Source: Acanthamoeba lenticulata (lineage: Eukaryota > Discosea > Longamoebia > Acanthamoebidae). Taken from it: a DNA stretch of 64,000 nt. Numbering within the stretch: position 1 is the stretch's first letter; each line of letters opens with the position of its first letter. Of this stretch, positions 20,710 through 31,073 are shown in pieces. The notes beneath the pieces were generated by a model. That model searched no databases and was not told where the DNA came from. It saw only the letters and a list, made by a program, of their open reading frames with translations. Both the position numbers and the translations under genes were made by a program. Where the stretch lies: positions 30,366 through 94,365 of the forward strand of contig NAVB01000156.1 in the NCBI GenBank assembly GCA_002179805.1. Reading direction: 5' to 3'.

Positions 20710-21615
20710 TCAGTGCGTCTCGGCCTGCTTGCTCTGCCACTCGCGCGCCTCGGACTGTGCCCACTGCCGCCCCGCCTTGACCGCCTGAGGTACGGGTATA
20801 CACAACACCATCATCATCATCGTCACCACAGTGGAGGTCCTGTCAGGCTCGGTTTCGTTTTTTCGCGCCAAAACGGGAGGAGCGCGTAGCCGACCTTTTC
20901 GATGTGTTGTGTGCCCTCGTCTACCTGCTGCAGGAGAACGCGCCTTCGCTCGTTCTGCTCCTCGCGCTCTTGTTGCAGTTGCTCTTTGCGCTGCTCCAGC
21001 TATGATGAAGGATCGTGGGTGGTGTCAGTCAGCAGCTGCTGAACTAGAGTAGGGAGAGACGCTACGTCGTAAAGGGCTTGGAGGAGCTTCTCCTTTTCGG
21101 CCTTCTTGGCCTCGATCTCCATGGCTGCCACCAGCTCGAGCGGCGATGCCTCGAGTGGCTCCAGCGATTTGCTGTTGGTTCAACACGCGTGTACGTTAGA
21201 ACCTGCACAATGAAACTTTCAAGAGAGGTTGAAGGGCGGTGAGAAGTGCCTTCGTATGTCCTGCACGAGCCTATCCTCCTTCCACTGGTCGATCAACTGC
21301 AGCTTGCTGGCCACTTGGTACCGCTCACTTACAGCAGACAGTTCATCCTGTACTCGAGATGGCCACCCTAATTAGGGTGGGGGAGGGGAAAAATAAGGTG
21401 TTCATACGCACTCGTATGTTGTGGCGCAGCACGTCGAGAAATCGTTCATGCGCTGTCTCGAAAATGTCTCGATGCTTGGTTGTGAGTTCTTCTGGGAAAG
21501 CCGAAAGGAAGAGCTTGCAAGTGCAACTGTCGAGGCTCTTGTTTGTGGCCTTGTCGAGTGCAGCCGTCAATTTATTCAGCCGCTCATTTCGCGCGTCGCC
21601 CGTTGCCCCATCCAT
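20710..21615 (-). CDS. Probable NNF1/PMF1-like kinetochore (MIS12 complex) subunit
   Basis: The first exon starts at 21615 (MDGATGDARNERLNK) and contains KLFLSAFPEELTTKHRDIFE followed by RFLDVLRHNIR. This resembles the NNF1/PMF1 pattern: helix, CFP-like dipeptide, then a helix ending in an Arg-Asn/Ile segment. Later exons are strongly coiled-coil: LQLIDQWKEDRL, then AAMEIEAKKAEKEKLLQAL, then EQLQQEREEQNERRRVLLQQ, and finally KAGRQWAQSEAREWQSKQAE with stop at 20710-20712. Joins after LPTL (a 45-nt intron) and after HIEK are in frame; the join before KSLEPLEAS is not settled. The overall size of about 200 residues fits PMF1. NNF1 is a MIS12-complex subunit linking inner and outer kinetochore. 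The E2F-type and CRE sites just upstream agree with a cell-cycle gene. Sequence similarity is weak, so another coiled-coil protein is possible. Confidence 0.45.
20861..20873. promoter_or_regulatory. E2F-like element TTTCGCGCCAAAA
   Basis: An exact match to the extended E2F/DP consensus (TTTSGCGCS) lies inside the last predicted intron of the NNF1-like gene, about 320 bp upstream of the small PPxY protein start at 20543. It may belong to the promoter of that gene. This is inference from the motif only. Confidence 0.4.
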
Positions 21616-21648
21616 CTTCGGTACAGATCTTGCCGGCTCCCAATTTTG

Positions 21649-21676
21649 TTTGGCGCCAAAATGGCGGCTGACGTCA
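21649..21676. promoter_or_regulatory. Paired E2F-type palindrome and CRE upstream of the NNF1-like gene
   Basis: TTTGGCGCCAAA at 21649-21660 is a perfect 12-base palindrome that matches the E2F consensus on both strands. TGACGTCA, a full CRE/ATF octamer, lies at 21669-21676. The pair sits 34-61 bp upstream of the chosen Met at 21615. This decided the start: the next Met upstream (21681) would place both sites inside coding sequence. Confidence 0.55.
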
Positions 21677-21681
21677 CGCAA

Positions 21682-22008
21682 AAAGAGTTGATGCCAAACA
21701 AGGAAAGCGGCCTGAAACCGATGGAGGTGGCTGGCTTTTCAAGTGGTTACGTATCCGAGCGCTCGCATAGGTGGAGAAGTCAAATGTGGTTATGGTAAGT
21801 GTGCTCCAGAACAGTCAGAACGCAGGAAAAAGAGTGGACTCCAAGCTGTTGTTTGCATGTTGTGACTGCGGGTCTCCACGTGGATAACAAAACGACTTGG
21901 CCCTTTATGGATGGCGTTACCCTGCATGGGGACTGTATTGGTTGGTGATCTTGAATTCGCGGAGGATCTATTTACAAAGGGAAAAGCTCTGTTCCATGGC
22001 CACCGGCA
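21682..22008. other. Intergenic region upstream of the NNF1-like gene
   Basis: This stretch of 327 bases lies between the GATA-factor stop and the NNF1-like promoter elements. I see no coding signal on either strand and no repeats. Confidence 0.5.
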
Positions 22009-23013
22009 TCAGTTAAGCAAGTTCTTGATCGCCAGGGGATTTGAAACCCTCTCTTGTCGTAGGGCCTTGCTATAGCGGATGCCACATGCGTTGCACAGCC
22101 TGAGATCGTTCAGTAACGCAGGTGGAAGCAACGATCAAATCAGCCGAGGCGGATCTAGTACATGGTGCCCGACCCAGATGGGGACGTACGTTTTGCTGCC
22201 CAGAGGTCCCGACCGCCACTCAGGGCTGTTGGTGGTATTGCATTGGTGGCAGTATCGTCGAGCTGTGCCGTCCTCTGCATCTCGAGCAGAGACCCGGTTA
22301 CAAGAACTTCGTGCTGGGGAGTAGTAGTGGTAGGTGGTCCACTTGCTACGGCGCTTTTTCTGTGATGATGGGCATGGATCGGTCAGTCTCGGAAACATGA
22401 GACAGCCTGCTGTCAACCAGGACTCAACCGTACCTTCTGAGCGATGGAGTCGTTGAGGACTTTGCATAGTCCAGCCATCTTTTTGACATGCTCTTGCACC
22501 TTCTTGAGGTCGTCAGCACCGAGCTCCCTTTGCTCGCCCCGGTGGCATGCAGACAAAAGCTCTTGGCAGGCGACGGACATCTGGTGCATGCCGTGCGCGA
22601 TCAATGGACGGTTTCGGCCTATCTGGGGATTCGGCGTGGCGATGCGGTACCTCTTGCCAGTAGAAGGTTGGGGACTGCGGCTTGTCGTCGTCAGCGTTGT
22701 CGCTATTTGGTGGTGGTGGCGAGGGCTCGGGCGAGAGTAATTTGGAAGCGGAAGAGGAGGAGCCGGCTGGCTCCTGTGTCAGGTCGTAGTGGAAAGTTGG
22801 GGAAGCAGGAAGGCTGTGCGAAGTCGGGTAGTGGCTGTACTGTTGATCGTTGCCAGCAATAGCGGGCAGAGTAGACATACTGTGCGAGAAGGAAAGCCAC
22901 GAAGGTTCCGAGGGAAGCACCACAGCAGCAGGTAAGTCCCACTGTGTGGAATTGGTGCGAGGCAAGCTGTGGGCCCGAGGTCTGGTGTGGAGGGTCACGG
23001 GCGCAAGGTGCAT
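22009..23013 (-). CDS. GATA-type zinc-finger transcription factor
   Basis: The N-terminal exon (23013 down to about 22660) is low-complexity, rich in Ser/Pro, ending SPTFYWQE. The next exon has a helical segment (SVACQELLSACHRGEQREL). A basic stretch KKRRSKW precedes the zinc finger: CHQCNTTNSPEWRSGPLGSK, then after a 90-nt intron (22100-22189) LCNACGIRYSK. The spacing is C-x2-C-x18-C-x2-C, the 18-residue loop type known from fungi and slime moulds. The intron splits the Thr codon just before LCNAC. The protein ends LAIKNLLN with stop at 22009-22011. GATA factors bind (A/T)GATA(A/G) and regulate development or nutrient response in amoebae and fungi. The Met at 23013 is the first available one, but Met at about 22880 is also possible. 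Confidence 0.85.
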
Positions 23014-23662
23014 GTTGAGTCGCTGTGTGTGTGCGTGGTGGTCAGCTCAATTGGTTCTGGCCAAGGTTGTGTAAGGTCGGAGCAATGCGGACTGAGCAGT
23101 GCGGTATTTGACCGCAACTCGTATGCAACTCGGCCCCTGTGGCCACGCGCTAGCTTTAGCTTCCTAGGCTACAGCCCCCGCACACCAGGTGATGCATCTG
23201 GGAGGCCAAACTGCGGCGTTGTGCTCAGAATTGCTCTTTGCCTATTTATGACGGGCCACACTTCGCTTTCCTCATAAGGGTAGGCGGAGCAACGGTTAAG
23301 CAGCAACACCCACAGACTTGGGTTGGCAGGCGATGGGGTCGAACTTTGTTGCCCGCGGGATGACATCCCTCTCCCGGCGATTTCACACGTTTTCCTCGCC
23401 ACAAACCTTGCATTTCGTCTCCTTGCGCTTATCCGTCCTGGTAGACCACGTAGATCACACGCCCCCTCCCTCGGACCCACCTGAGTCCCCCCCTCGTGCT
23501 GCATCTGTGTTGTTTGTGTTGTATTTGAGTTGTTGCGCGAAGCCAAGGCGATCGAGCTCAGCGATCTGGCCTCTCCCACTCCTCGATTCGCATTAGGCTT
23601 GGCCAGACCGAGCAACGTCTCTGACTCCACCGCTTGGGGCCCCACAAGGAAAACTGTTTCTC
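23014..23662. other. Intergenic region between M16 peptidase and GATA factor
   Basis: A 649-base stretch with no open frame of recognisable family on either strand. It includes a GCTAGC/CCTAGG patch near 23150 and a short segment near 23330 with a weak tRNA B-box resemblance, which I rejected. It probably carries the GATA gene's 5' region and the M16 gene's 3' region. Confidence 0.5.
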
Positions 23663-26600
23663 TTACTCCACGTAGTGCTCCTCCACGGAGGCGACGACAT
23701 GCAGCTGCTTGCCCAGGTTGGTGCCAAAGAACTCCTTAATCTCGTCCGTGTTGGTCGGATTGGTGGTGATCGAGACGTTGGTCTGTGCATAGGCCACAAG
23801 CGAGTAAGCACGCGTCGAGTCCCCTTTCATTCCGAGCGCCGCAACAGAGACGAGAGGGTGCCAGGAGGGGCGCGCGGTACCTGAGCCGGGTCGAAGAGCG
23901 GAGCGAGCCGCTGGCGGAGCACGCGCTGAAGGTCGTCTTGGGTGACCGCCTGTTCATATCGGGCGGGCACGACATGTACATGGACATGGTCAACGCTCCC
24001 GGATTTGGGGTTTGTGTGCGCGGTCCACCTACCTGAACTTGCTCGAGCATGCGCTTGTTGGCGTCGAAAGGCGCGTTGGACAGGTAGTTGAGCAGCGAGT
24101 ACTCTGCGGCAGAGGGAGCCGTCTCCTGCGTTTTTATTAAGTTTATTTATCGATTAATATTTATAAATCATTTAAATAGAAAAGATTTTGTTGTTAGGGT
24201 ACCTCGCGCGAGATAATCGAGAAGATGGTGCTGCTCTTGGCCGCATCAACGCCTGTTGCCTCAAAAGGAACATCGCCGTTGACGAACTTCTCGATGATGT
24301 TTCGGGCCTGTTGGTAGGCCTTCGGGATGGAGACCGACTTGTAGAGCACGAAATAGAGCAGCCTAGGGGTCCAGAGTCAGACCAACAAGCAATTCCCAAA
24401 AAGAAGCACGCACGGGCACAAATTGCGCTCAGCTCGGGCAAGAACGGGCCAAGCAACCAGGTGCGCCACCGGCAACAGGCTCCGGGAGCCAAAGACGAGG
24501 GATCACTCGAGGAGAGGGGAGGGCAGGGGGAAGAAGTACCCGTGCTCGGGGCGGAACCGGATCGAGTAGGAGTAGGCCAAGCCCATGCCACGCAGCAGCT
24601 TCCAGAACGGGCCCTCCATGGTCGTCTGTGCATAGATGTGATCCCCGTGCGGCCCCCATTTAGTTATCTTACATAATATTTTCAACAATGTTTTTTTTTA
24701 AAAGAGGGAAAAGCCGCGTTTTGTTATTTGTTCCAAAAAAAGAAAAGATAAAAAGCTGGAAAAAGGCGGAGATACGCACGAGATATTCGTTCAAAACGAG
24801 GAGGGGCGCGACATCGGGGTCGTCCCACGCGGTGGGCCCGCAAACTGACTGCACCAGATAGGAGCTCTCGATGGCGGCAAGACTGAGCACGTTGCCCTGT
24901 CCAACCACCACCGGTCGAGAGAAGGGGGGAGCGTCAAATTGGCTTCGCCCTCCCCCGAACGTGTGGCCGCAAAACGGCGGCGTATCGAGGCGCGCGACTC
25001 CGGCAACAAGTGGCACGTACCGGGCCGGGCTTGGCGACCTTCTCCGTGAAGTAGCCGTGGGAGCTTCTGATCTCGTCCACGTTTGTGAGCACGCCGCTGG
25101 CGGTCTGTGTGCCCGCGTGTGTGTGTTTCGTGAAAAGTTGAGAAAGACAAAAGGAAAAAAGAAAAATTTTGTAGCCACGCACCGCCTCTAGCTGCACCGA
25201 TGCCTTAATTCGCGGCGGGAGGAACCGGGTGACCCACGGCTCGAGCGGGTGGTCCAAGTTCTCGAGGATGTTACCGGCCACGTGGACTCTGGTGCGCCCA
25301 TTATCCAAAACAACAGCACCCGAGCAACATCCCGATTGGTTAACGGAAAGACACCAACCATTAGTAAGATAAAAAAATCAATCTTGCCCTCTGGCGGGAG
25401 GGAGGAGGCGTTTGTCACCTGATGTTTTCTGGGCGGCACAGTGCGTCGCGGAACTGGAGGAAGTCGGCCACCACCTCCTTGGCGCCGCTCTGCACACACA
25501 CACACACCACACGCACGGGCCGCAGGTACGGAGTTTTAAAAGGCTTCAGCAAGAGCGCCAGGCCTGTTTCTGAGCCAAGAGGAGAACAGCGGCTCAAACA
25601 CCCACCTCGTCCTTGAGCTTCTCAAGAAGGCGCGTGAGGAACCGGTGCTGCTTGATCACGTTGACGGCCCCGTGGTTGCTCTTGATTGGGTCGAAGTTGG
25701 TGTACAGCAGATCGGTGGACGCCATCTGCCGCGTCAAGAGAACAGTCAAAACGAGGCCCGGGCACGCAGCGAGAGGCCCGATATGGCCCACCCAGGGGAC
25801 GCACGCACCTCCATGCCCTCACGTTTGACTTGCGCGGCGTCGTTTACCAGCTTTTGGGCCGTGATGATGAGCCTGTCGACCACCACCCGGGTGGTGAGCG
25901 CTTGATTTTTGACGTGGAGAGCGAGCAGAAGGCCCGTACCGCTCGGCAGTGAACTGGGTGTTGAAGATGAAGTCCTTCATCCACTCGACAATGCGCCCAT
26001 ACTTGGACACCTCTGACTTGAGGGTGAGGGTGACGGCCTGCGCGAAAGTGCCGGCCAAGAAGGTGCGGCCGTCACGCCCAAGCGCGCTGTGGGAGGCCAG
26101 GGTGTCGGCGTTGAGCTGCGACACCACCTCCTCGTGCGACAGCGCCTTGCCGCTGTCCTGCACAATCGGGGTCTGTGTTTGGCCACAGCAACAGCTCAGG
26201 TCAGCTCAGGTCCGCTCACAGCCCTAAAGCGCAGCTCCATGGCGCGAGGAGACGAAGGAGGACCTCGAAGAGGGCATCGATGTAGAGCTGCAGATACGGC
26301 CGGTAGCGATTGTCCAGCTTGGAGGTGTCGAGCAGGACAGTGGTGGTGATGAAGAGCGACGGGATGTTGTCAAACTGCACAAAGAACGGCGGCGTCGCGC
26401 CTTCGGCGGGGTTGCCGCTGCTGCTCACCACCTTTTCCTGGAGCTTGAGGTTGCCCTCGGTGGCCGTGGGCGGCCTGTGGTTGCGGAACGTGGAGATGGG
26501 GATCATCGGGATCTTGCTCGTGTCCGGGATCGCGAACCGCTCTGCTCCGGCACAACACAAACGACCGTAGTAAACACTCAGTCGTTGGGCCAACTGACCT

Positions 26601-29188
26601 CCGGGCCGACAGCCCTGCTGCTGGTCAGAGGAGCGTACCCAGCTCGCCAGCGGGGATCTGCACTTCGTTGGCTTCGATGGCAGCAGCGAGGTCGGTGCCC
26701 AGCTGCTTCAGCTTCTCCTGCCCGAGCGCCTCCGCCTAAAGGGCGAGACGAAGAAGACATGGAGTGAGATGCTGGGGCATTGCTGACCAGAGTCATCAAA
26801 AGCGCACCTGAGCGGCTACGCGCTTGCGCTCGTCGTCTGCCAGCTTCTTGGCAAACTCGGCCGAGGGCTTGCCCAGCACGAAGCCGTGGGGCTGGTCGAG
26901 CAGATTCCTGTGCCGCCACACCCGCCCAGTCAGTCGCCCTCATCCAACGAGGAATGTGAAGCAGGCGCGATGGTGGATTTCGTGCCGCTTGATGAGGTCG
27001 ACCCAGAACTGGCTGTCCTTGGCCTTGAGCGCGAGCAAGCGGGTGGACTCCTTCAAGTACTCGGGCAGCTGCGTGGGCTTGCCGTAGAGGAAATCAGAAA
27101 TGAACTTGAGGGCCAGCGTGTCGTGCGGCCTCGTCTCCAGCTGGCTGAGGAGCTGTAAGAAAAAAAAAACGTCAGTCAACATGAAAATGAATTGGAAGAA
27201 GATGAAGAAGCAGTGTACCTTGAGGTAGGTCCTGTGGATGACCGACTCCATGCGCTCCATGTCGACTCCGTCTTTCACGACCTTGTTGATCACCTCAAAG
27301 AAGGCGGCCTTGAGCTCTCCGAGCTTCGCGACGGGCGCGCTCTCGAAGTGGACAAACTGCGGACGCCAGGTGTCAGCGAGTGAGCCACTTCACCGTGCGC
27401 ACAGGGGAGGCCACGTGCCTGCACAAAGACAGCGTTCTCGCAGAAGGAGGCGTCGATGTCGGAGCAGAAGGGATCGGCGGTGTCGACCAGCGCCTTCTGC
27501 AGCGGCGACACGGCCGAGTCCGTGAGGTACTTCCACATCACCCGGAGCGCCGTGATTTGCTCAAAGTCCTGTCCACATCCCGCGACAAGCGCAACAATGA
27601 TGTGAGTAGTTACATTCGGCAAATTGACGCCAGGCAAGTGATGGTATGCACTCCGTACAGCATAGTGGGGGCCTCGCCAGGCGACCATGGCCTCTCCGAT
27701 CTCCTCGTCATCGGCAGGGAACGGGATCTCGACATCGACGGTCGTTTCAAAGGGCGGGATCGGGGTGGAAAAGGGCCGCTCCATGCTCGCCAGGGCTCCC
27801 TGAGGAGAACAAAACGACAGAAGAGACGGCACTGAGAGAAGCGTCTCCAAAGATGCGGAACGGGGAGACGAGCCGAACCTTGGACACGATCTTCTCCTCG
27901 AAAGGCGCTAGCACGGGGAAGACGTCGTCGGGCTTGATCTTGCCGTTGATGATGAGGCACAGATTGTCCGGCCTGTAGAAGGCCTTGTGGTAGTCTTGCA
28001 CTGTGACACGAGCAAGCAATAATTCAGCACCAGAGCAGCAGCAACCAAACGCGCAAGGAGGTGCACAATGTTACCTTGCTTGGCCGTGAGCTGCCTGAGG
28101 TCGGCCATCATGCCACCGGTTTCATACTTGAAGGCGCAATCGCCGGGGTACACGATGTCCAGCATCCTGTCCTCGAAGGACCACCGTTTTCGGTAAACAG
28201 AAAAGAAAAAAAAAGAATAAAAATACAAAATAAAAGGAAGAGTAAAAGAAATTGCTATTTGTGGAGGAGAGCGCACTTGCGGTAGAGGACGGAGAAGCTC
28301 TGGTTTTCGCGGGCCTGCATCTCGCAGTAGACGACGCCCGCATCCTCGGCCTCCGCCGTGACGTGATGCACCTCGGTCACAAACCCCTGGCATCATTCAC
28401 ACAAGTGGGCAGGCGTGAGCAGCACCGTCCACATGTATGCCAATCGTTGCGCTCTTGAAGAGGGTGGCACATGCTCACCGTGTCGGTCAGCGTCGGGTAG
28501 AGAACATGATCAAGGTAGACCGGCAGCAGGTTGAGGAAGCCTTGGCTACCGGCCTGCATGTGTATGTTGATGTGCGGGCAAAGGGGATTAGCGCGAGGGC
28601 TATGTGCGTAGAGAGAGTGCGACGTACGACTTCGACCGTGTAACACGTATGGTCCACGTCGGTCCAGGCATCTGGCAGAGGAGGCGCGTCCTGTGAGTGA
28701 TGCAGTGCAAGGGCACGCCGTCCGCCCTGTGGTCAGGCAGCGGGGGAGCGTACTGGTGCCGCGAGCCAGGCAGCGGTTGGCCAGAGAGTCAAGGACGCCC
28801 TTGTAGGGATACTGCTCAGAGCCGAGGAAGATCAAATGCTCCAACGTGTGCGGCAACCTGAACAAGGGAGCCTCTTGTGGTTAGGCGAAAAGATGACAGC
28901 ATAAAACGAGATCGATGAAAAAATCACAGAGCATGTACCCAAAGTTGTCGTGCGCCTCGGTGGGCAGCGCGAAATAGCCGTTCACGAGTGGACCTATGTG
29001 GGTGCGCATGTTCACAGATCTGAGCGTGGGCCGGGAGAAGGACTGGAGGCTCTAAGGTGCATCGTACCCTCGATTTCTGCCATGGCTACAGTAAGGCCAC
29101 TCTTCTGCGACCTGAACTTGCGCATGGGCACGCCATCAGAAACAAAGTCCTCCAGCACTTCCCACCATCCACTGACGATCTTGGCCAT
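23663..29188 (-). CDS. M16-family zinc metallopeptidase (YOL098C / C05D11.1-like)
   Basis: The start at 29188 (MAKIVSGWWEVLEDFVSDG) leads into FRSQKSGLTVAMAEIE and GPLVNGYFALPTEAHDNFG. The inverted zinc motif HTLEH (HxxEH) lies at 28836-28850, followed by IFLGSEQYPYKG. Further on come LLPVYLDHVLYPTLTD and EDAGVVYCEMQARENQS, which supplies the distal Glu ligand, and then FYRPDNLCLIINGKI. This order matches the single-chain cytosolic M16 subfamily of yeast YOL098C and C. elegans C05D11.1, not insulysin itself. Many exons continue to the C-terminal M16-like domain, ending VVASVEEHYVE with stop at 23663. I estimate about 1,000 residues. It should be an oligopeptidase cleaving unfolded peptides in a closed chamber; the physiological substrate is unknown. 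Several introns contain AT-rich blocks (24130-24180, 24670-24750, 28200-28250). Confidence 0.9.
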
Positions 29189-29275
29189 CTTGTTGCTGTC
29201 TTCTGTTTGCTTTGGCCGCAGAAACGTGACTGCAGCGAATCTGCCTTATTATCAAGAAACTGGAGGAAAAGCGAA
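29189..29275. promoter_or_regulatory. Very short divergent promoter
   Basis: Only 87 bases separate the M16 start codon (29188, minus) from the first Met of the plus-strand membrane protein (29276); if that gene uses Met 29303 the gap is 114 bases. Both transcripts must share this promoter or have start sites inside each other's leader. The stretch is of ordinary composition and shows no TATA box. Confidence 0.6.
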
Positions 29276-30605
29276 ATGAAAAATTGGACTCCAACTGCCA
29301 AGATGAGGACAAAGATGCGACATGACGAGCGAGCGGGTGCACGAAGATTACTTGCATCTCTTTTTGCCTTGGTGATGTTCCTGTCTTGCGTCACTGCGGA
29401 TCTTGAACCGCTCACTGAAGCAGAGTACCTCAGCCAAGCCCCTTTGCTGCTCACAACGTTGTTGCTACACTCACACACCTTGTGCACAGACTAAAGGAAG
29501 CAGGTCTCTTGTGCTCGGGGCCCAAGTCCCGTGCCGCCCGGCTCAGCCTGGAGGAGGTACCTGTCGCGCTCACACGTGCTGAAGTGCGAGGCCGAGAGCC
29601 CTCACATGGCCATGTTGTACCAGAACGTCTACGAGCTGGTAGAGCAGGAGGGCTACGCGCTGCCCTCGGCTTGCCCGCTGGCCAAATCCAACGACATGCT
29701 GCTCCCGCTTGAACAGCACAAGCAGTCCCGCGCCACGGACAGGTGGAAGTGCCGGTTGTGCCAGCGCTCCTTCTCTGGCGAGGACTACCTCAACCTCCAC
29801 CTCAAGAAGAAGCACCCCGAGGTGTGGAACGAAGAGGTACTTTACCTTCCCGTGGTGTCCTGTCCGTTGGTTGTCCTCTTCTCACACACGAGGCTGGGAC
29901 ATGCAGGCGTCCAGCGTGTGCCTGGCCGACTACTGCGACATCCTGCGGTGCCACGAGTACCAGGACAAAGCGCCGCTGGGCGTCGCCGCTACGGGCTGCA
30001 CTCCGGCCGCCCTGGAGAAGCGCAAGTTTGAGTGCAAGGTGCCCCCGCCCACATCTCTTTTGGTCCCATGTGCTGCGCCGTTGTCCTGCGCGTGCCTGAT
30101 ATGAGACATGAAGTCTGCTCACACGTGTACGCCGCGGCGTGCTCAGAACCTGGTGCACAAGTGTTTCCCGCCGACGGCGGGGGACGTGGCCAACCGCCTC
30201 AATGCCCACTTCACGCGCTTGCTCTGCGATGAGCTCTCGTGCACGCCCTCTGGCGAGCAAAAGCGGGTACGGCCTCCTCAGGATCGTGTCATGTGGTAGC
30301 TCACATGTATGCGCGATGTGTGCAGACCAAGTGGACCAAAGTGAGCAACATCTTGTGGTGGATTCTCGCGGCCACCGTGGTGGTGGGTCTCATCATCTTC
30401 TACGGCGTTGTTTGGTTGTACCGAAGGTATGATTGGCCATCGCCACTTTACAACGTCATTATCGCTCATCTCCAAGATGGTGATGATGGTTGTGTTGGTG
30501 GTGGTGTCATACAGGAACCAGCGACTCGGCAGTGATCTTCGCCGACTCTCCTCCAAGCGCCAGATCTCCAGGTTGCAGGCCTGGAGCAAGGTGAAGGGCT
30601 ATTGA
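29276..30605 (+). CDS. Type I membrane protein with a lumenal/extracellular C2H2 zinc finger
   Basis: The N-terminus has three in-frame Mets (29276, 29303, 29315), then a signal peptide, RRLLASLFALVMFLSCVTA, and a mature start near DLEPLTEAE. An intron (donor GTACCT, acceptor CACAG near 29490) comes next. The following domain has MAMLYQNVYELVEQEGYALP and one C2H2 finger: CRLCQRSFSGEDYLNLHLKKKH (C-x2-C-x12-H-x4-H), positions 29755-29815. A Cys-rich region follows (CLADYCDILRC...; LLCDELSC), then a membrane segment (ILWWILAATVVVGLIIFYGV, about 30355-30415) and a short basic cytosolic tail with stop at 30603-30605. A C2H2 motif on the lumenal side is unusual, since these fingers normally bind nucleic acid; here it may be structural. 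The frame around 29500-29560 is not fully resolved. Confidence 0.7.
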
Positions 30606-31073
30606 GGGTAGAGAGGAGGCTCTCGGCCATTTGATAAAAGGGGGGCCAAGAGAAGATCCTCCTGCAGGAACCTCTTCCTGTCGGGATGGACCACAAGTTG
30701 GGGTGTGTTGATCTGCCGCGAACTTCCGTTTGAACATGAGCTGCGAAGGCTATTCCTGTTCCCGGATAGGGGTGGCGTGACCTCGAGGTCTTCAACTCCG
30801 CCCACCTAAAGAAAGAAGCGCCTGGTCGAGTCATTCAAGGAATTTCGTTTTGTGGCACCAAGAAGAGCTCGTCACGCCGCACGTGTGGTCGACTCGCTGC
30901 GGGCCTGTACGACGCAACTGACGCTATCATACTTCATGCCATGTCAAACGATATCACCTTCTATCGCACAACGTCGGGGCGAGCGACTCCCCAACACACG
31001 CGAAGCCCAAACACGGCGCACCGCTACGAAGGGCCAACTCATTTTCACGCGAGGCAGCGGTTCGCAGGCCTGA
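30606..31073. other. Intergenic region upstream of the Cbl-like gene
   Basis: These 468 bases separate two plus-strand genes. I find no family-level coding signal, tandem repeat or RNA gene in it. Confidence 0.5.

Noticed and set aside
23270..23370. Possible tRNA: a GGGGTCGAACT stretch resembling a B-box
   Set aside because: No matching acceptor stem or A-box at a proper distance, and the T-arm does not pair.
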